DNA from: Pseudomonadales bacterium
GTDB taxonomy: Bacteria; Pseudomonadota; Gammaproteobacteria; Pseudomonadales; UBA5862
Direction: 5' to 3'
NCBI GenBank assembly: GCA_024234215.1
Contig: JACKOQ010000006.1
Coordinates: 121,792-185,791, forward strand
DNA: 64,000 nucleotides
Below, one piece after another: positions 40,022 to 49,479 of this stretch (its first letter is position 1; each line of letters begins with the position of its first letter). The notes beneath the pieces are model-generated. The model worked only from the letters and a program-made list of their open reading frames with translations. It searched no databases and was not told the origin of the DNA. The position numbers were made by a program, and so were the translations under genes.

Positions 40022-42589
40022 CTACTGGAGCGTCTCGCCGTCATCGGACTCTTCGTCACCCTCGTCTTCGGCAATGCGCTCGACCCCCACCAGATGCTCA
40101 CCCTCGGCCAGCTTGATCAGTCGCACTCCCTGGGTGTTTCGGCCCAGCAGCGGCGTTTCGTCACAGCGGGTGCGCACCAGCGTGCCTTGGTCCGAGATCA
40201 GCATGATGTGGTCCTTGTCGCAGACCTGGATCACGCTGACCAGTGCACCATTGCGCTCGCTCAGCTGCATCGAGATGACCCCTTGGCCACCACGGCCATG
40301 GAGCGGGAATTCGGCAATCGCGCTGCGCTTGCCATAACCGTTTAGACTCGCCATCAACAGTTCGCCATCGGCCGCCGGCACGATCAGCGCGATGACCCGC
40401 TGCGCATCGCTCAGCCGGATGCCACGCACGCCACGTGCCGTGCGCCCCATCGGCCGCACCTGCGCCTCCTGAAAACGGATCGCCTTGCCATCGCTGCTGA
40501 ACAGCATCACTTCGCCATTGCCATCGGTCAAGGCCGCACCCACCAGCGTGTCGCTCTCGTCGAGATCGATGGCGCGAATGCCGAGCGAGCGCGGACGGGA
40601 GAACTCCACCAGCGGGGTCTTCTTGACGGTGCCATCGGCCGTCGCCATGAAGACATAGCGATCTTCTGGATATTCACGAATCGGCAGCACCGCAGTGATG
40701 CGTTCATGCTCGCTCAATGGCAGCAGGTTGACGATCGGCCGGCCACGCGAGGCCCGGCTGGCCACCGGAATCTGATAGACCTTGATCCAGTAGATTTTGC
40801 CCAGCGTGCTGAAGCAGAGCAGGGTGTCGTGGCTGCTGGCAACCAGCAGGGTTTCGATGAAGTCATCCTCCTTCACCCCGGTGGCACTCTTGCCGCGGCC
40901 ACCGCGCTTCTGCGCCTGATAGGCATCCAGCGGCTGGCTCTTGGCATAGCCGCCATGCGAGAAGATCACCACCCGCTCCTCTTCGCTGATCAGATCCTCG
41001 GTGGTCAGGTCGAGCTGGTCGAGCAGAATCTCGGTGCGGCGGGCATCGCCATACTGGTTGCGGATCTCGGTCAGCTCCTGGCGGATCACCTCGATCAACC
41101 GCGCCGTGCTGCCGAGAATCTCCTCGTAGTTGGCGATGTTGCCAAGCGTCTCCTGATATTCACTGCGCAGCTTGTCATGCTCGAGACCGGTCAGACGGTG
41201 CAGCCGCAGATCGAGAATCGCCTGCGCCTGCTCCGGCGAGAGCCGGTAGCTTTCGCCATCGAGGCCATACTCCGCTGGCAGACCATCGGGACGACAGGCG
41301 CTGGCGCCGGCCTGCTCCAGCAGTGCCACCACCTCACTGGCCTGCCAGGGCTGGGCGACCAGCGCCTCTCTGGCCAGCGCCGGCGTGGCGGAGTTGCGGA
41401 TCAGCTCGATCACCGCATCGATGTTGGCCAGCGCCACCGACAGCCCTTCGAGGATGTGGCCACGCTCACGCGCCTTGCGCAGCAGAAAGAGGGTGCGCCG
41501 GGTCACCACCTGACGACGATGGCGCACGAAGGCTTCGAGCATCTCCTTGAGGTTGAGCACGCCGGGACGGCCATCGACCAGGGCGACACAGTTGATGCCG
41601 AAGACCGTCTCCATCTGCGTCTGGGCATAGAGGTTGTTGAGCACCACCTCGCCCACCTCGCCGCGCCGCAGCTCGATGACGATGCGCATGCCATCCTTGT
41701 CGGACTCATCGCGCAGCTCGCTGATGCCTTCGAGCTTTTTCTCCCGCACCAGCTCGGCGATCTTCTCGATCAGCCGCGCCTTGTTCACCTGGTAGGGGAT
41801 CTCCTCGACGATGATGACCTCGCGGCCATTCTTGCTGTCGTTCTCGATGCGGGCACGGGCACGGATGCGGACACGGCCGCGCCCGGTGCGGTAAGCCTCG
41901 ATGATGCCGGCACGGCCATTGATCACGCCGGCGGTCGGAAAGTCCGGCCCGGGAATCGACTCCATCAGCGCATCGATGGTGATGTCGGGATCATCGATCA
42001 GCGCCAGACAGCCGTTGATCACCTCGGTGAGGTTGTGCGGCGGAATGTTGGTGGCCATACCGACCGCGATGCCGGATGAGCCGTTGATCAACAGGTTGGG
42101 CACCTTGGTCGGCAGCACCTCGGGAATCTGCTCGGTGCCATCGTAGTTGGGGACGAAGTCGACCGTCTCCTTGTCGATGTCGGCGAGCAGCTCATGGGCC
42201 AGCCGGCTCATGCGGATCTCGGTGTAACGCATGGCCGCTGGCGAGTCGCCGTCGATCGAACCGAAGTTGCCCTGGCCATCAACCAGTGGATAGCGCAGCG
42301 AGAAGGTCTGCGCCATCCGCACGATGGTGTCGTAGACCGCCGAATCACCGTGCGGGTGATATTTGCCGATGACGTCACCGACCACCCGGGCCGACTTCTT
42401 GTAGGCCTTGTTCCAGTCGTTGCCGAGCTCGTTCATCGCGTGCAGCACGCGCCGGTGAACCGGCTTCAGGCCATCGCGCACATCGGGCAGTGCCCGGCCG
42501 ACGATCACGCTCATCGCATAGTCGAGGTAGGACTGCTTGAGCTCATCCTCGATGCTGACCGGCACTATCTCTTTGGCTGACTCACCCAT
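40022..42589 (-). CDS. gyrA: DNA gyrase subunit A
   Basis: GyrA (855 residues) is the breakage-reunion subunit. The catalytic tyrosine is Tyr122 in MRYTEIR. The quinolone-determining region reads [17 protein letters not shown] with Ser83 and Asp87 in E. coli numbering, so no common resistance change is present. The GyrA box [12 protein letters not shown] and the six-bladed C-terminal wrapping domain follow, and the protein ends in an acidic tail. A predicted extended -10 promoter lies about 85 bases upstream. Confidence 0.98.
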   Translation of the reverse strand: MGESAKEIVPVSIEDELKQSYLDYAMSVIVGRALPDVRDGLKPVHRRVLHAMNELGNDWNKAYKKSARVVGDVIGKYHPHGDSAVYDTIVRMAQTFSLRYPLVDGQGNFGSIDGDSPAAMRYTEIRMSRLAHELLADIDKETVDFVPNYDGTEQIPEVLPTKVPNLLINGSSGIAVGMATNIPPHNLTEVINGCLALIDDPDITIDALMESIPGPDFPTAGVINGRAGIIEAYRTGRGRVRIRARARIENDSKNGREVIIVEEIPYQVNKARLIEKIAELVREKKLEGISELRDESDKDGMRIVIELRRGEVGEVVLNNLYAQTQMETVFGINCVALVDGRPGVLNLKEMLEAFVRHRRQVVTRRTLFLLRKARERGHILEGLSVALANIDAVIELIRNSATPALAREALVAQPWQASEVVALLEQAGASACRPDGLPAEYGLDGESYRLSPEQAQAILDLRLHRLTGLEHDKLRSEYQETLGNIANYEEILGSTARLIEVIRQELTEIRNQYGDARRTEILLDQLDLTTEDLISEEERVVIFSHGGYAKSQPLDAYQAQKRGGRGKSATGVKEDDFIETLLVASSHDTLLCFSTLGKIYWIKVYQIPVASRASRGRPIVNLLPLSEHERITAVLPIREYPEDRYVFMATADGTVKKTPLVEFSRPRSLGIRAIDLDESDTLVGAALTDGNGEVMLFSSDGKAIRFQEAQVRPMGRTARGVRGIRLSDAQRVIALIVPAADGELLMASLNGYGKRSAIAEFPLHGRGGQGVISMQLSERNGALVSVIQVCDKDHIMLISDQGTLVRTRCDETPLLGRNTQGVRLIKLAEGEHLVGVERIAEDEGDEESDDGETLQ

Positions 42590-42672
42590 GGTTTCTGCTT
42601 GTTTTCAACTGTGTATTGACCCGCAACGGCACGCGCCCGATTCAAAATGACCCGCCGCCATCAAAGCCCGGC

Positions 42673-42681
42673 ATCATACCA
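42673..42681 (-). promoter_or_regulatory. Predicted extended -10 promoter of gyrA
   Basis: On the minus strand TGGTATGAT is a TGn-extended -10 hexamer (five of six) in the gyrA-mtaD divergent gap. No good -35 is visible, which is acceptable for extended -10 promoters. Confidence 0.4.
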
Positions 42682-42773
42682 CAGCGGCCGGCACTGCCGC
42701 CCGCGGCCGACTCGATTTCCCCCCGACAAATCAATATCCTCAACACACCTGTTTCCCTGCCGGAGTGACCCCG

Positions 42774-44138
42774 ATGTCTGCCCTGCCCGCCGATGCGCCC
42801 CACCTTCAGCAGATCGACCTGCTGATCGAGGCGCGCTGGATCATCCCGATCATCCCCGCGGGAGAGGTGTTGGAGCATCAGGCGATCGCCATCGATCAGG
42901 GAGCGATTCGCGATCTGCTTCCCAGCACCGAGGCACGGCAGAAATACCGCCCCCGCCAGCATCTGACACTGCATGAGCATGTCCTGCTGCCGGGCCTGGT
43001 CAATGCCCATGGCCATGCCGCCATGTCGCTGTTTCGCGGTCTGGCCGACGACCTGCCGATGATGGAGTGGCTGACCGACCACATCTGGCCCGCCGAGCAG
43101 CACTGGGTCAGCGAAACCTTCGTCGAGGATGGCACCGAGCTGGCCATCGCCGAGATGCTCCGTTCCGGCACCAGCTGCTTCGCCGACATGTATTTCTTCC
43201 CCGACCGGGTGGCCCGGGTCGCCAGCCGCAGCGGCATCCGGGCCCAGGTCTGCTTTCCGGTGCTCGACTTCCCGACCCTCTGGGCGCAGCAGGCCGACGA
43301 CTACCTGCACAAGGGGCTGATGCTGCACGATGACTACCGCGACCATCCACGGGTGCGGATCGCCTTCGGACCCCATGCCCCCTACTCGGTCAGCGACGCC
43401 CCGCTCTGCCGCATCGCCACCCTGGCCGAGGAGCTCGACCTGTCGATCCAGATCCACCTGCACGAAACCGCGCAGGAGGTCGAGGAGGCCATGGCCCGCA
43501 GCGGCCGTCGACCGCTGATGCGCCTGGGCGAGCTGGGACTGCTCTCCCCGCGCCTGCAGGCGGTGCACATGACCCAGCTGCTCGACAGCGAGATCGAGCT
43601 GCTGGCCCGCCATGGCATCCATGTCATCCACTGTCCCCGCTCCAACCTCAAGCTGGCCAGCGGCATGGCGCCGGTGGCCCGGCTGCTCGATGCCGGCGTC
43701 AATGTCGCGCTGGGCACCGACAGCGCCGCCAGCAACAACTCGCTCAACCTGTTCGACGAACTGGCGATGGCGGCCCTGCTCGGCAAGGGGGTCAGTGGCG
43801 ACGCCCGCGCCATCGATGCCCACCGGGCACTCGAACTGGCCACGCTGGGCGGCGCCCGCGCACTCGGCCTCGGTGAGCAGATCGGTTCGCTCGAAGCGGG
43901 CAAGCTGGCGGATCTGATCGCGGTCAGGCTCGACGACATCAACCAGCAGCCGCTCTACCACCCCGCCTCGCAACTGGTCTACAGCGCCAGCGGCAACCGG
44001 GTCAGCCACCTGTGGGTGGCCGGACGCCCGTTGTTGAGTGATGGCCAGTTGCAGAGCATCGACCTTGCATCACTGCGCGAACGGGTGAATGGCTGGGCCG
44101 CCCGGATCGGCACCGACGGCATCAAGGGTCGTCCGTGA
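42774..44138 (+). CDS. mtaD: 5'-methylthioadenosine/S-adenosylhomocysteine deaminase (TRZ/ATZ amidohydrolase)
   Basis: The 454-residue protein is a metal-dependent amidohydrolase. It has the HxH metal site in LVNAHGHAAMSLFRG, a later HLHET, HCPRSNLKLASG and the metal aspartate in LGTDSAASNN. Members of this clade deaminate methylthioadenosine or SAH to the inosine derivatives. The gene next to gyrA in Pseudomonas is the same type. The ATG at 42774 was preferred to a GTG nine bases earlier because CGGAG is well spaced from it. The usual downstream partner ubiG is absent. Confidence 0.88.
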   Translation: MSALPADAPHLQQIDLLIEARWIIPIIPAGEVLEHQAIAIDQGAIRDLLPSTEARQKYRPRQHLTLHEHVLLPGLVNAHGHAAMSLFRGLADDLPMMEWLTDHIWPAEQHWVSETFVEDGTELAIAEMLRSGTSCFADMYFFPDRVARVASRSGIRAQVCFPVLDFPTLWAQQADDYLHKGLMLHDDYRDHPRVRIAFGPHAPYSVSDAPLCRIATLAEELDLSIQIHLHETAQEVEEAMARSGRRPLMRLGELGLLSPRLQAVHMTQLLDSEIELLARHGIHVIHCPRSNLKLASGMAPVARLLDAGVNVALGTDSAASNNSLNLFDELAMAALLGKGVSGDARAIDAHRALELATLGGARALGLGEQIGSLEAGKLADLIAVRLDDINQQPLYHPASQLVYSASGNRVSHLWVAGRPLLSDGQLQSIDLASLRERVNGWAARIGTDGIKGRP

Positions 44139-44163
44139 AGCGCCAACAGCCCTGCCGCTCTGC

Positions 44164-44172
44164 TGCTACAAT
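44164..44172 (+). promoter_or_regulatory. Predicted extended -10 promoter of purM
   Basis: TGCTACAAT is a TGn-extended -10 element 35 bases before the purM start and just after the mtaD stop. The -35 region is poor. Confidence 0.4.
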
Positions 44173-44207
44173 GCGCGTCCCGCTCGATCCGACTCCGCAG
44201 GTACACC

Positions 44208-45260
44208 ATGCACCCCAAGGCGCCCTTCTCTACCCATGGCCTCAGTTACCGCGACGCCGGTGTCGACATCGACAGCGGCAACGCGCTGGTCGAGCGCATT
44301 CGACCGCTGGCGCGCAGCACGGCCCGGCCGGAGTTGCTGGGCGGCATCGGTGGTTTCGGGGCGCTCTGCCGGCTGCCGACCGGCTACCGCGAACCGGTAC
44401 TGGTGACCGGCACTGACGGCGTCGGCACCAAGCTCAAGCTGGCGCAGCAGGCCGATCGGCTCGAAGGACTCGGCATCGATCTGGTGGCAATGTGCGTCAA
44501 CGACCTGATCGTCTGTGGCGCCGAACCGCTGCTGTTTCTCGACTATTACGCCACCGGCAAGCTCGATCTGGAGAGTGCGACCCGCATCATCAGCGGCATC
44601 GCCGATGGCTGCCGGCAGGCGGGATGCGCGCTGGCCGGCGGCGAGACCGCCGAGATGCCGGGACTCTACGCCAAGGGCGACTTTGACCTGGCCGGCTTCT
44701 GTGTCGGCGTGGTCGAGGCGCAGCAGATCATCGACGGCAGCCGGGTCACGCCGGGCGATGCCGTGATCGCCCTGCCCTCATCGGGCGCCCACTCCAACGG
44801 CTATTCGCTGATCCGCAAGATCATCGAACACAGCGCAGCCGACTTGCAGCAACCGCTCGACGGCCAGCCACTGATCGACCGACTGCTCGCCCCGACCCGC
44901 ATCTATGTGCGGCCGATTCTGGCGCTGATCCGCACGCTGGAGGTGAAGGCCATCGCCCACATCACCGGCGGCGGTCTGATCGAGAACATCCCCCGGGTAT
45001 TGCCGCAGGACACACAGGCGGTGATCGAACGTGCAAGCTGGCAGCGCCCGACGCTGTTCGACTGGCTGCAGCAGCAGGGAGCCGTCGAGGAGAGCGAGAT
45101 GCTCCGCACCTTCAACTGCGGTGTCGGGCTGGTGCTGGTGGTGGCGGCGGAAAACGCCGAGGCGGCCATGAACCAGTTGCGGCAGAGTGGCGAGGCACCT
45201 TGGCAGATTGGCCGAATCGCCGCCTGCGCCCCGCAGCAACCCGCCGTTCAGCTCGTTTGA
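44208..45260 (+). CDS. purM: Phosphoribosylformylglycinamidine cyclo-ligase
   Basis: PurM (AIR synthetase, 350 residues) closes the imidazole ring in purine synthesis. [35 protein letters not shown] and the glycine-rich [16 protein letters not shown] are signature stretches. Length and start are typical. It is followed by purN with a four-base stop/start overlap, the common gammaproteobacterial pair. Confidence 0.97.
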   Translation: MHPKAPFSTHGLSYRDAGVDIDSGNALVERIRPLARSTARPELLGGIGGFGALCRLPTGYREPVLVTGTDGVGTKLKLAQQADRLEGLGIDLVAMCVNDLIVCGAEPLLFLDYYATGKLDLESATRIISGIADGCRQAGCALAGGETAEMPGLYAKGDFDLAGFCVGVVEAQQIIDGSRVTPGDAVIALPSSGAHSNGYSLIRKIIEHSAADLQQPLDGQPLIDRLLAPTRIYVRPILALIRTLEVKAIAHITGGGLIENIPRVLPQDTQAVIERASWQRPTLFDWLQQQGAVEESEMLRTFNCGVGLVLVVAAENAEAAMNQLRQSGEAPWQIGRIAACAPQQPAVQLV

Positions 45261-45949
45261 CCAGCCACGACAGGCCACTGCCACGGCTGGTGCTGCTGCT
45301 CTCAGGCGCCGGCAGCAACCTGCAGGCGATCATCGATGCGATCGAGGCCGGCCAACTGCCGGCCAGAGTGGTGGCGGTGATCAGCAACCGCGCCGATGCA
45401 GCCGGATTGCAGCGGGCGGCGCGACATGGCATCTCCAGCCAGGTGATCAGCCACCGTGACCACCCCGACCGCGCCAGCTTCGATGCCGCCCTGGCGAGCG
45501 CCATCGACCACTATCAACCCGACTGGGTGCTGCTGGCCGGCTTCATGCGCATTCTCACACCACAGTTCGTGGACCATTTCCGCGACCGGCTGCTCAACAT
45601 CCATCCTTCGCTGCTGCCCGCCTATCCCGGCCTCGACACCCACCGACGGGTGCTGGCTGCCGGCGAGCGCGAGCATGGCGCCACCCTGCATCTGGTGACC
45701 GAAGCACTGGACGCCGGACCCACCGTGCTGCAAGGGCGTTTTGCCGTCGAGGCGGACGATGATGCCGCCACGCTGGCGCAGAAGGTGCACCGGCTGGAAC
45801 ATCGGATCTATCCGGCCGCGCTGGCGCTGCTGGTCAGCGGTCAGTTGCGCATCGACCAGGGCCGGCTCTTCTACCTGGATCAGCCGGTACCGGCCGAGGG
45901 ATTGCAGTGGGATCAGGTCTTGGGCAGCGTGACGCCGCGCTGCCCCTGA
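45257..45949 (+). CDS. purN: Phosphoribosylglycinamide formyltransferase
   Basis: PurN (230 residues) formylates GAR using 10-formyl-[20 protein letters not shown] binds the phosphate, and LAGFMRIL plus [20 protein letters not shown] form the folate/active site with its histidine; the catalytic aspartate lies in EALDAGPTV. No ATG fits: the TTG at 45257 overlaps the purM stop (TTGA), giving [12 protein letters not shown] before the conserved strand, and is the best start. An upstream in-frame start lies wholly inside purM. The C-terminus is about 20 residues longer than in E. coli. Its 3' end overlaps the opposite dcd gene by 37 bases. Confidence 0.94.
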   Translation: MTSHDRPLPRLVLLLSGAGSNLQAIIDAIEAGQLPARVVAVISNRADAAGLQRAARHGISSQVISHRDHPDRASFDAALASAIDHYQPDWVLLAGFMRILTPQFVDHFRDRLLNIHPSLLPAYPGLDTHRRVLAAGEREHGATLHLVTEALDAGPTVLQGRFAVEADDDAATLAQKVHRLEHRIYPAALALLVSGQLRIDQGRLFYLDQPVPAEGLQWDQVLGSVTPRCP

Positions 45950-46479
45950 TACTTGCCGCCCCGGTCGCGGTAGCTCACCTCACAGACTTCATCCGATTCG
46001 AAGAAGAGCATCTGCGCCACGCCCTCGTTGGCGTAGATCTTGGCCGGCAGGTTGGTGGTGTTGGAGAACTCCAGGGTCACATGCCCCTCCCACTCCGGTT
46101 CGAGCGGGGTCACGTTGACGATGATGCCGCAGCGGGCATAGGTCGACTTGCCCAGACAGACGGTGAGCACGTTGCGCGGGATGCGGAAATACTCCACCGT
46201 GCGCGCCAGCGCGAAGGAGTTGGGTGGAATCACGCAGACCTCGCCGCTGAAGTCGACAAAACTGCGCTCATCGAAATTCTTCGGATCGACCGTCACCGAG
46301 AAGAGGTTGGTGAAGATCTTGAACTCATCGGCACAGCGCACATCGTAGCCATAGCTCGAGGTGCCGTAGGAGATGATCCGTCGCCCCTGCTGCTCGCGCA
46401 CCTGTCCCGGCTCGAATGGCGAGATCATCCCCTCGTCCTGCGCCATGCGGCGAATCCAGCGGTCCGATTTGATGCTCAT
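45913..46479 (-). CDS. dcd: dCTP deaminase
   Basis: Dcd (188 residues) converts dCTP to dUTP in thymidylate supply. [37 protein letters not shown] and a C-terminal [13 protein letters not shown] are diagnostic. The catalytic glutamate region [14 protein letters not shown] is intact. The gene starts six bases after the apbC stop on the same strand, as in many gammaproteobacteria, and ends inside the 3' end of purN. Confidence 0.97.
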   Translation of the reverse strand: MSIKSDRWIRRMAQDEGMISPFEPGQVREQQGRRIISYGTSSYGYDVRCADEFKIFTNLFSVTVDPKNFDERSFVDFSGEVCVIPPNSFALARTVEYFRIPRNVLTVCLGKSTYARCGIIVNVTPLEPEWEGHVTLEFSNTTNLPAKIYANEGVAQMLFFESDEVCEVSYRDRGGKYQGQRGVTLPKT

Positions 46480-46485
46480 GAAAAC

Positions 46486-47580
46486 TCAATCACCCTGAAC
46501 TGAGATGGTGGGGAAACGCTGGGCCGCTGCACGCGGCAGCCGCGCCACCTGGGCTGCCACGGCGCGGGCGATGTGGCGATAGGTCGCCGCCAGTTCGCCG
46601 TCGGGCTCGGCGACCACGGTCGGCCGACCGCCATCGGTCTGCTCGCGAATGCGCAGATCGAGCGGCAGCGAGCCAAGCAGATGAGCACGGTATTCACGCG
46701 CCACCCGTTCGCCGCCCCCTTCGCCAAACAGATGCTCATGATGGCCGCAGTGGCTACAGATGTGCACCGCCATGTTTTCGACGATGCCGAGCACCGGGAT
46801 GTTCACCTTGCGGAACATCTCGATGCCGCGCCGGGCGTCGAGGGTGGCCACCTCCTGCGGCGTCGTCACGATCACCGCGCCGGTCACTGCCGCCTGCTGC
46901 GCCAGCGTCAACTGAATGTCACCGGTACCGGGCGGCATGTCCACCAGCAGATAGTCGAGATCGCGCCAGAGGGTCTGCTTCAACAGCTGTTGCAGGGCAC
47001 CGCTGGCCATCGGTCCACGCCAGACCATCGGTGTCTTGTCATTGGCCAGAAAGGCCATCGACATCGTTTGCAGACCATGGGCCATCACCGGCAGAAAATA
47101 TTTCTGCTCCACCACCTCGGGGCGGGTTCCATCCGCGATGCCCAGCATCACTGCCTGACTGGGGCCATAGATGTCGGCGTCGAGCAAGCCGACCGTGGCG
47201 CCCTCGGCCTGCAACGCCAGCGCCAGGTTGACCGCGGTGGTCGACTTGCCGACCCCGCCCTTGCCGGAGGCAACGGCGATGAGGTTGCTGACCGAAGGCA
47301 GCTCATTGCCCTTGCTGCTGCTCTGGTGCGCATGGATGCGCCAGCCGATCTCCACCTCGGCGGCGGTGATGCCCGCCACGCCAAGCAGGCGATCGCGCAG
47401 TTCGGCGATCATTGCCTGTCGCAGCCCGGCCGCCGGATAGCCAAGCTCCACCTTGAGCCGGGCCACTGTGGCCACGATCTCCAACTGCGTGATCGCCTTC
47501 AGCGCTTCCAGGCCCGCGTCGAGATAGGGATCACGATAACTCGCCAGCGCCTGCAATGCCGCAGCCTGCAACTCCGCCAT
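46486..47580 (-). CDS. apbC: Mrp/ApbC family iron-sulfur cluster carrier ATPase
   Basis: The 364-residue protein is a Mrp/NBP35-type P-loop ATPase that carries Fe-S clusters to apoproteins. An N-terminal MIP18-like domain covers about residues 5-85. The deviant Walker A is SGKGGVGKSTTAVNLA, then LLDADIYGPSQ and LVDMPPGTGD follow. A CSHCG pair towards the C-terminus is the cluster-binding CxxC. The ATG at 47580 has GGAG six bases upstream; a GTG 12 bases earlier is possible. It is followed by dcd. Confidence 0.93.
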   Translation of the reverse strand: MAELQAAALQALASYRDPYLDAGLEALKAITQLEIVATVARLKVELGYPAAGLRQAMIAELRDRLLGVAGITAAEVEIGWRIHAHQSSSKGNELPSVSNLIAVASGKGGVGKSTTAVNLALALQAEGATVGLLDADIYGPSQAVMLGIADGTRPEVVEQKYFLPVMAHGLQTMSMAFLANDKTPMVWRGPMASGALQQLLKQTLWRDLDYLLVDMPPGTGDIQLTLAQQAAVTGAVIVTTPQEVATLDARRGIEMFRKVNIPVLGIVENMAVHICSHCGHHEHLFGEGGGERVAREYRAHLLGSLPLDLRIREQTDGGRPTVVAEPDGELAATYRHIARAVAAQVARLPRAAAQRFPTISVQGD

Positions 47581-47669
47581 CACCTTCTCCACCGCCGATT
47601 GAAGCCAAAAAGGGAGCCAATCTTAATGAAAAGCCGTCAAGGCGCATAGCGCCGCCCTTTGGCAGCAGA

Positions 47670-48089
47670 TCATGTCGATGCCGCCGGCACAAAATCGAGC
47701 GCCACCGAGTTGATGCAGTAGCGGTCGCCAGTGGGCGGTGGGCCGTCATCGAAACGGTGCCCCAGGTGGGCCGCGCAGCGCAGGCAGCGCACCTCGATGC
47801 GGTAGCGGCCATGACTGAAATCGGGCAACTCTTCGATGCGGGCGCGGTCAATGGCTTCGTAGAAGCTGGGCCAGCCGCAGCCGGAGTCATACTTGTGTTC
47901 GGACGAGAACAGCGCCATCCCGCAGCAGATGCAGTGGTAATGGCCCGCCTCATGGTGGTTCCAGAAACGACCGGAAAAGGGGTGCTCGGTGGCACTGCGC
48001 CGGCAGACGGCGAAGGCATCGGCATCGAGCTGCTGCTGCCACTGGGCATCGCTGCGGCTTCGCCAATCCTGCTGCTGTTCATCGCTCAT
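47670..48089 (-). CDS. msrB: Peptide-methionine (R)-S-oxide reductase
   Basis: MsrB (139 residues) reduces methionine-R-sulfoxide. Two zinc-binding CxxC pairs are seen in HCICCGM and RCLRCAA. The motif SGCGWPSFYEA and the catalytic cysteine in GDRYCINSVAL are present. The start follows AAGGAG at six bases. It is a single gene in the gap between apbC and alaA, on the minus strand. Confidence 0.95.
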   Translation of the reverse strand: MSDEQQQDWRSRSDAQWQQQLDADAFAVCRRSATEHPFSGRFWNHHEAGHYHCICCGMALFSSEHKYDSGCGWPSFYEAIDRARIEELPDFSHGRYRIEVRCLRCAAHLGHRFDDGPPPTGDRYCINSVALDFVPAAST

Positions 48090-48184
48090 GCGGGACTCCT
48101 TGGGTTTTGCCAAAAAGCATATCCGGCACGGTCCAAAAACCGCTAGAATGCTTTTTGATTATTTAAAAAATCGCTGACAACATC

Positions 48185-49399
48185 ATGATTGACATTAAAA
48201 AATCGAGAAAACTCGCCAACGTCTGCTACGACATTCGTGGTCCGGTACAGCGCCAGGCGCTGCGCCTTGAAGAAGAGGGTCACCGCATCCTCAAGCTGAA
48301 CATCGGCAATCCGGCGGCATTCGGCTTCGAAGCGCCCGAAGAGATCGTGCGCGATGTCATCCACAACCTGCCCGAGGCGCAAGGCTACAGCGACTCAAAG
48401 GGCATCTTCGCCGCCCGCAAGGCGGTGATGCAAGAGAGCCAGCGGCTCGGCATCAATGATGTCACCATCGACAGCATCATTCTCGGCAATGGCGTCAGCG
48501 AGCTGATCGTGATGGCCATGCAGGCGCTGCTCAACAATGGCGACGAGATGCTTCTGCCGGCACCCGACTACCCGCTGTGGACCGCCGCCGTCACCCTCTC
48601 CGGCGGCACGCCGGTGCACTACCTGTGCGACGAGCAGTCCGACTGGTATCCCGACCTGGAGGACATGGAGCGCAAGATCACCAGCCGTACCCGCGGCATC
48701 GTGGTGATCAACCCCAACAACCCCACCGGGGCGGTCTATCCGCGCGAGATTCTCGAAGGCATCGTCGAACTGGCGCGCCGCCATCAACTGATCATCTTCG
48801 CCGACGAGATCTACGACAAGATTCTCTATGACGGCGCGGTGCACCATCCACTCGCCAGCTTGGCCGACGACCTGCTGTTCATCACCTTCAACGGCCTCTC
48901 CAAATCCTACCGGGCGGCCGGATTCCGCTCCGGCTGGATGATCATCAGTGGCGCCAAGCACCGCGCCGTAGATTTTCTCGAAGGCCTGGAGATTCTGGCC
49001 TCGATGCGGCTGTGCGCCAATGTGCCGTCACAGTTCGCGATCCAGACCGCGCTGGGTGGTTATCAGAGCATCAATGATCTGATCCTGCCCGGGGGCCGGC
49101 TGCGCGCCCAGCGTGACTGCGCCTGGGAGCTGTTCAACTCGATCCCGGGCATCTCCTGTGTCAAGCCGAAGGGGGCGCTCTACCTGTTTCCCCGCATCGA
49201 TCCGGCGCGCCACAAGATTCTCAATGACGAGAAGATGGTGCTCGATCTGCTGCTGCAGGAGAAGATCCTGCTGGTGCAGGGCACCGCCTTCAACTGGCCC
49301 GACACCCAGCATTTTCGCGTCGTCTTTCTCCCCAGGGAGGATGTGCTGGAGCAGGCGGCCGGCAAGGTGGCCAAGTTTCTCGGCCACTATTCCCAATGA
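48185..49399 (+). CDS. alaA: Alanine transaminase-type PLP aminotransferase
   Basis: The 404-residue class I aminotransferase closely follows the AlaA (YfbQ) pattern. It starts IKKSRKLANVCYDIRGPV, followed by LNIGNPAAFGFEAPEEI, GNGVSELIVMAMQAL and the PLP lysine in NGLSKSYRAAGFRSGWM. AlaA makes alanine from pyruvate and glutamate. The name rests on these family-specific motifs. The gene is alone on its strand; ppk1 starts 80 bases later behind a Pho-box-like site. Confidence 0.9.
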   Translation: MIDIKKSRKLANVCYDIRGPVQRQALRLEEEGHRILKLNIGNPAAFGFEAPEEIVRDVIHNLPEAQGYSDSKGIFAARKAVMQESQRLGINDVTIDSIILGNGVSELIVMAMQALLNNGDEMLLPAPDYPLWTAAVTLSGGTPVHYLCDEQSDWYPDLEDMERKITSRTRGIVVINPNNPTGAVYPREILEGIVELARRHQLIIFADEIYDKILYDGAVHHPLASLADDLLFITFNGLSKSYRAAGFRSGWMIISGAKHRAVDFLEGLEILASMRLCANVPSQFAIQTALGGYQSINDLILPGGRLRAQRDCAWELFNSIPGISCVKPKGALYLFPRIDPARHKILNDEKMVLDLLLQEKILLVQGTAFNWPDTQHFRVVFLPREDVLEQAAGKVAKFLGHYSQ

Positions 49400-49401
49400 G
49401 A

Positions 49402-49435
49402 CTGTCATGTAACCGTCATGCGTCAGCCATTGAAT
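49402..49435 (+). promoter_or_regulatory. Pho-box-like PhoB site and -10 upstream of ppk1
   Basis: CTGTCAT-GTAA-CCGTCAT is a direct repeat with the 7-4-7 spacing of PhoB boxes; 13 of 14 fixed bases match the CTGTCAT repeat. A TTGAAT -10-like hexamer follows ten bases later, the distance expected for PhoB-dependent promoters. ppk starts 44 bases downstream. Confidence 0.72.
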
Positions 49436-49479
49436 GGCCGCCGCCCAATCCAGCGCGATCCGTTTGATCCGACCCGCAC

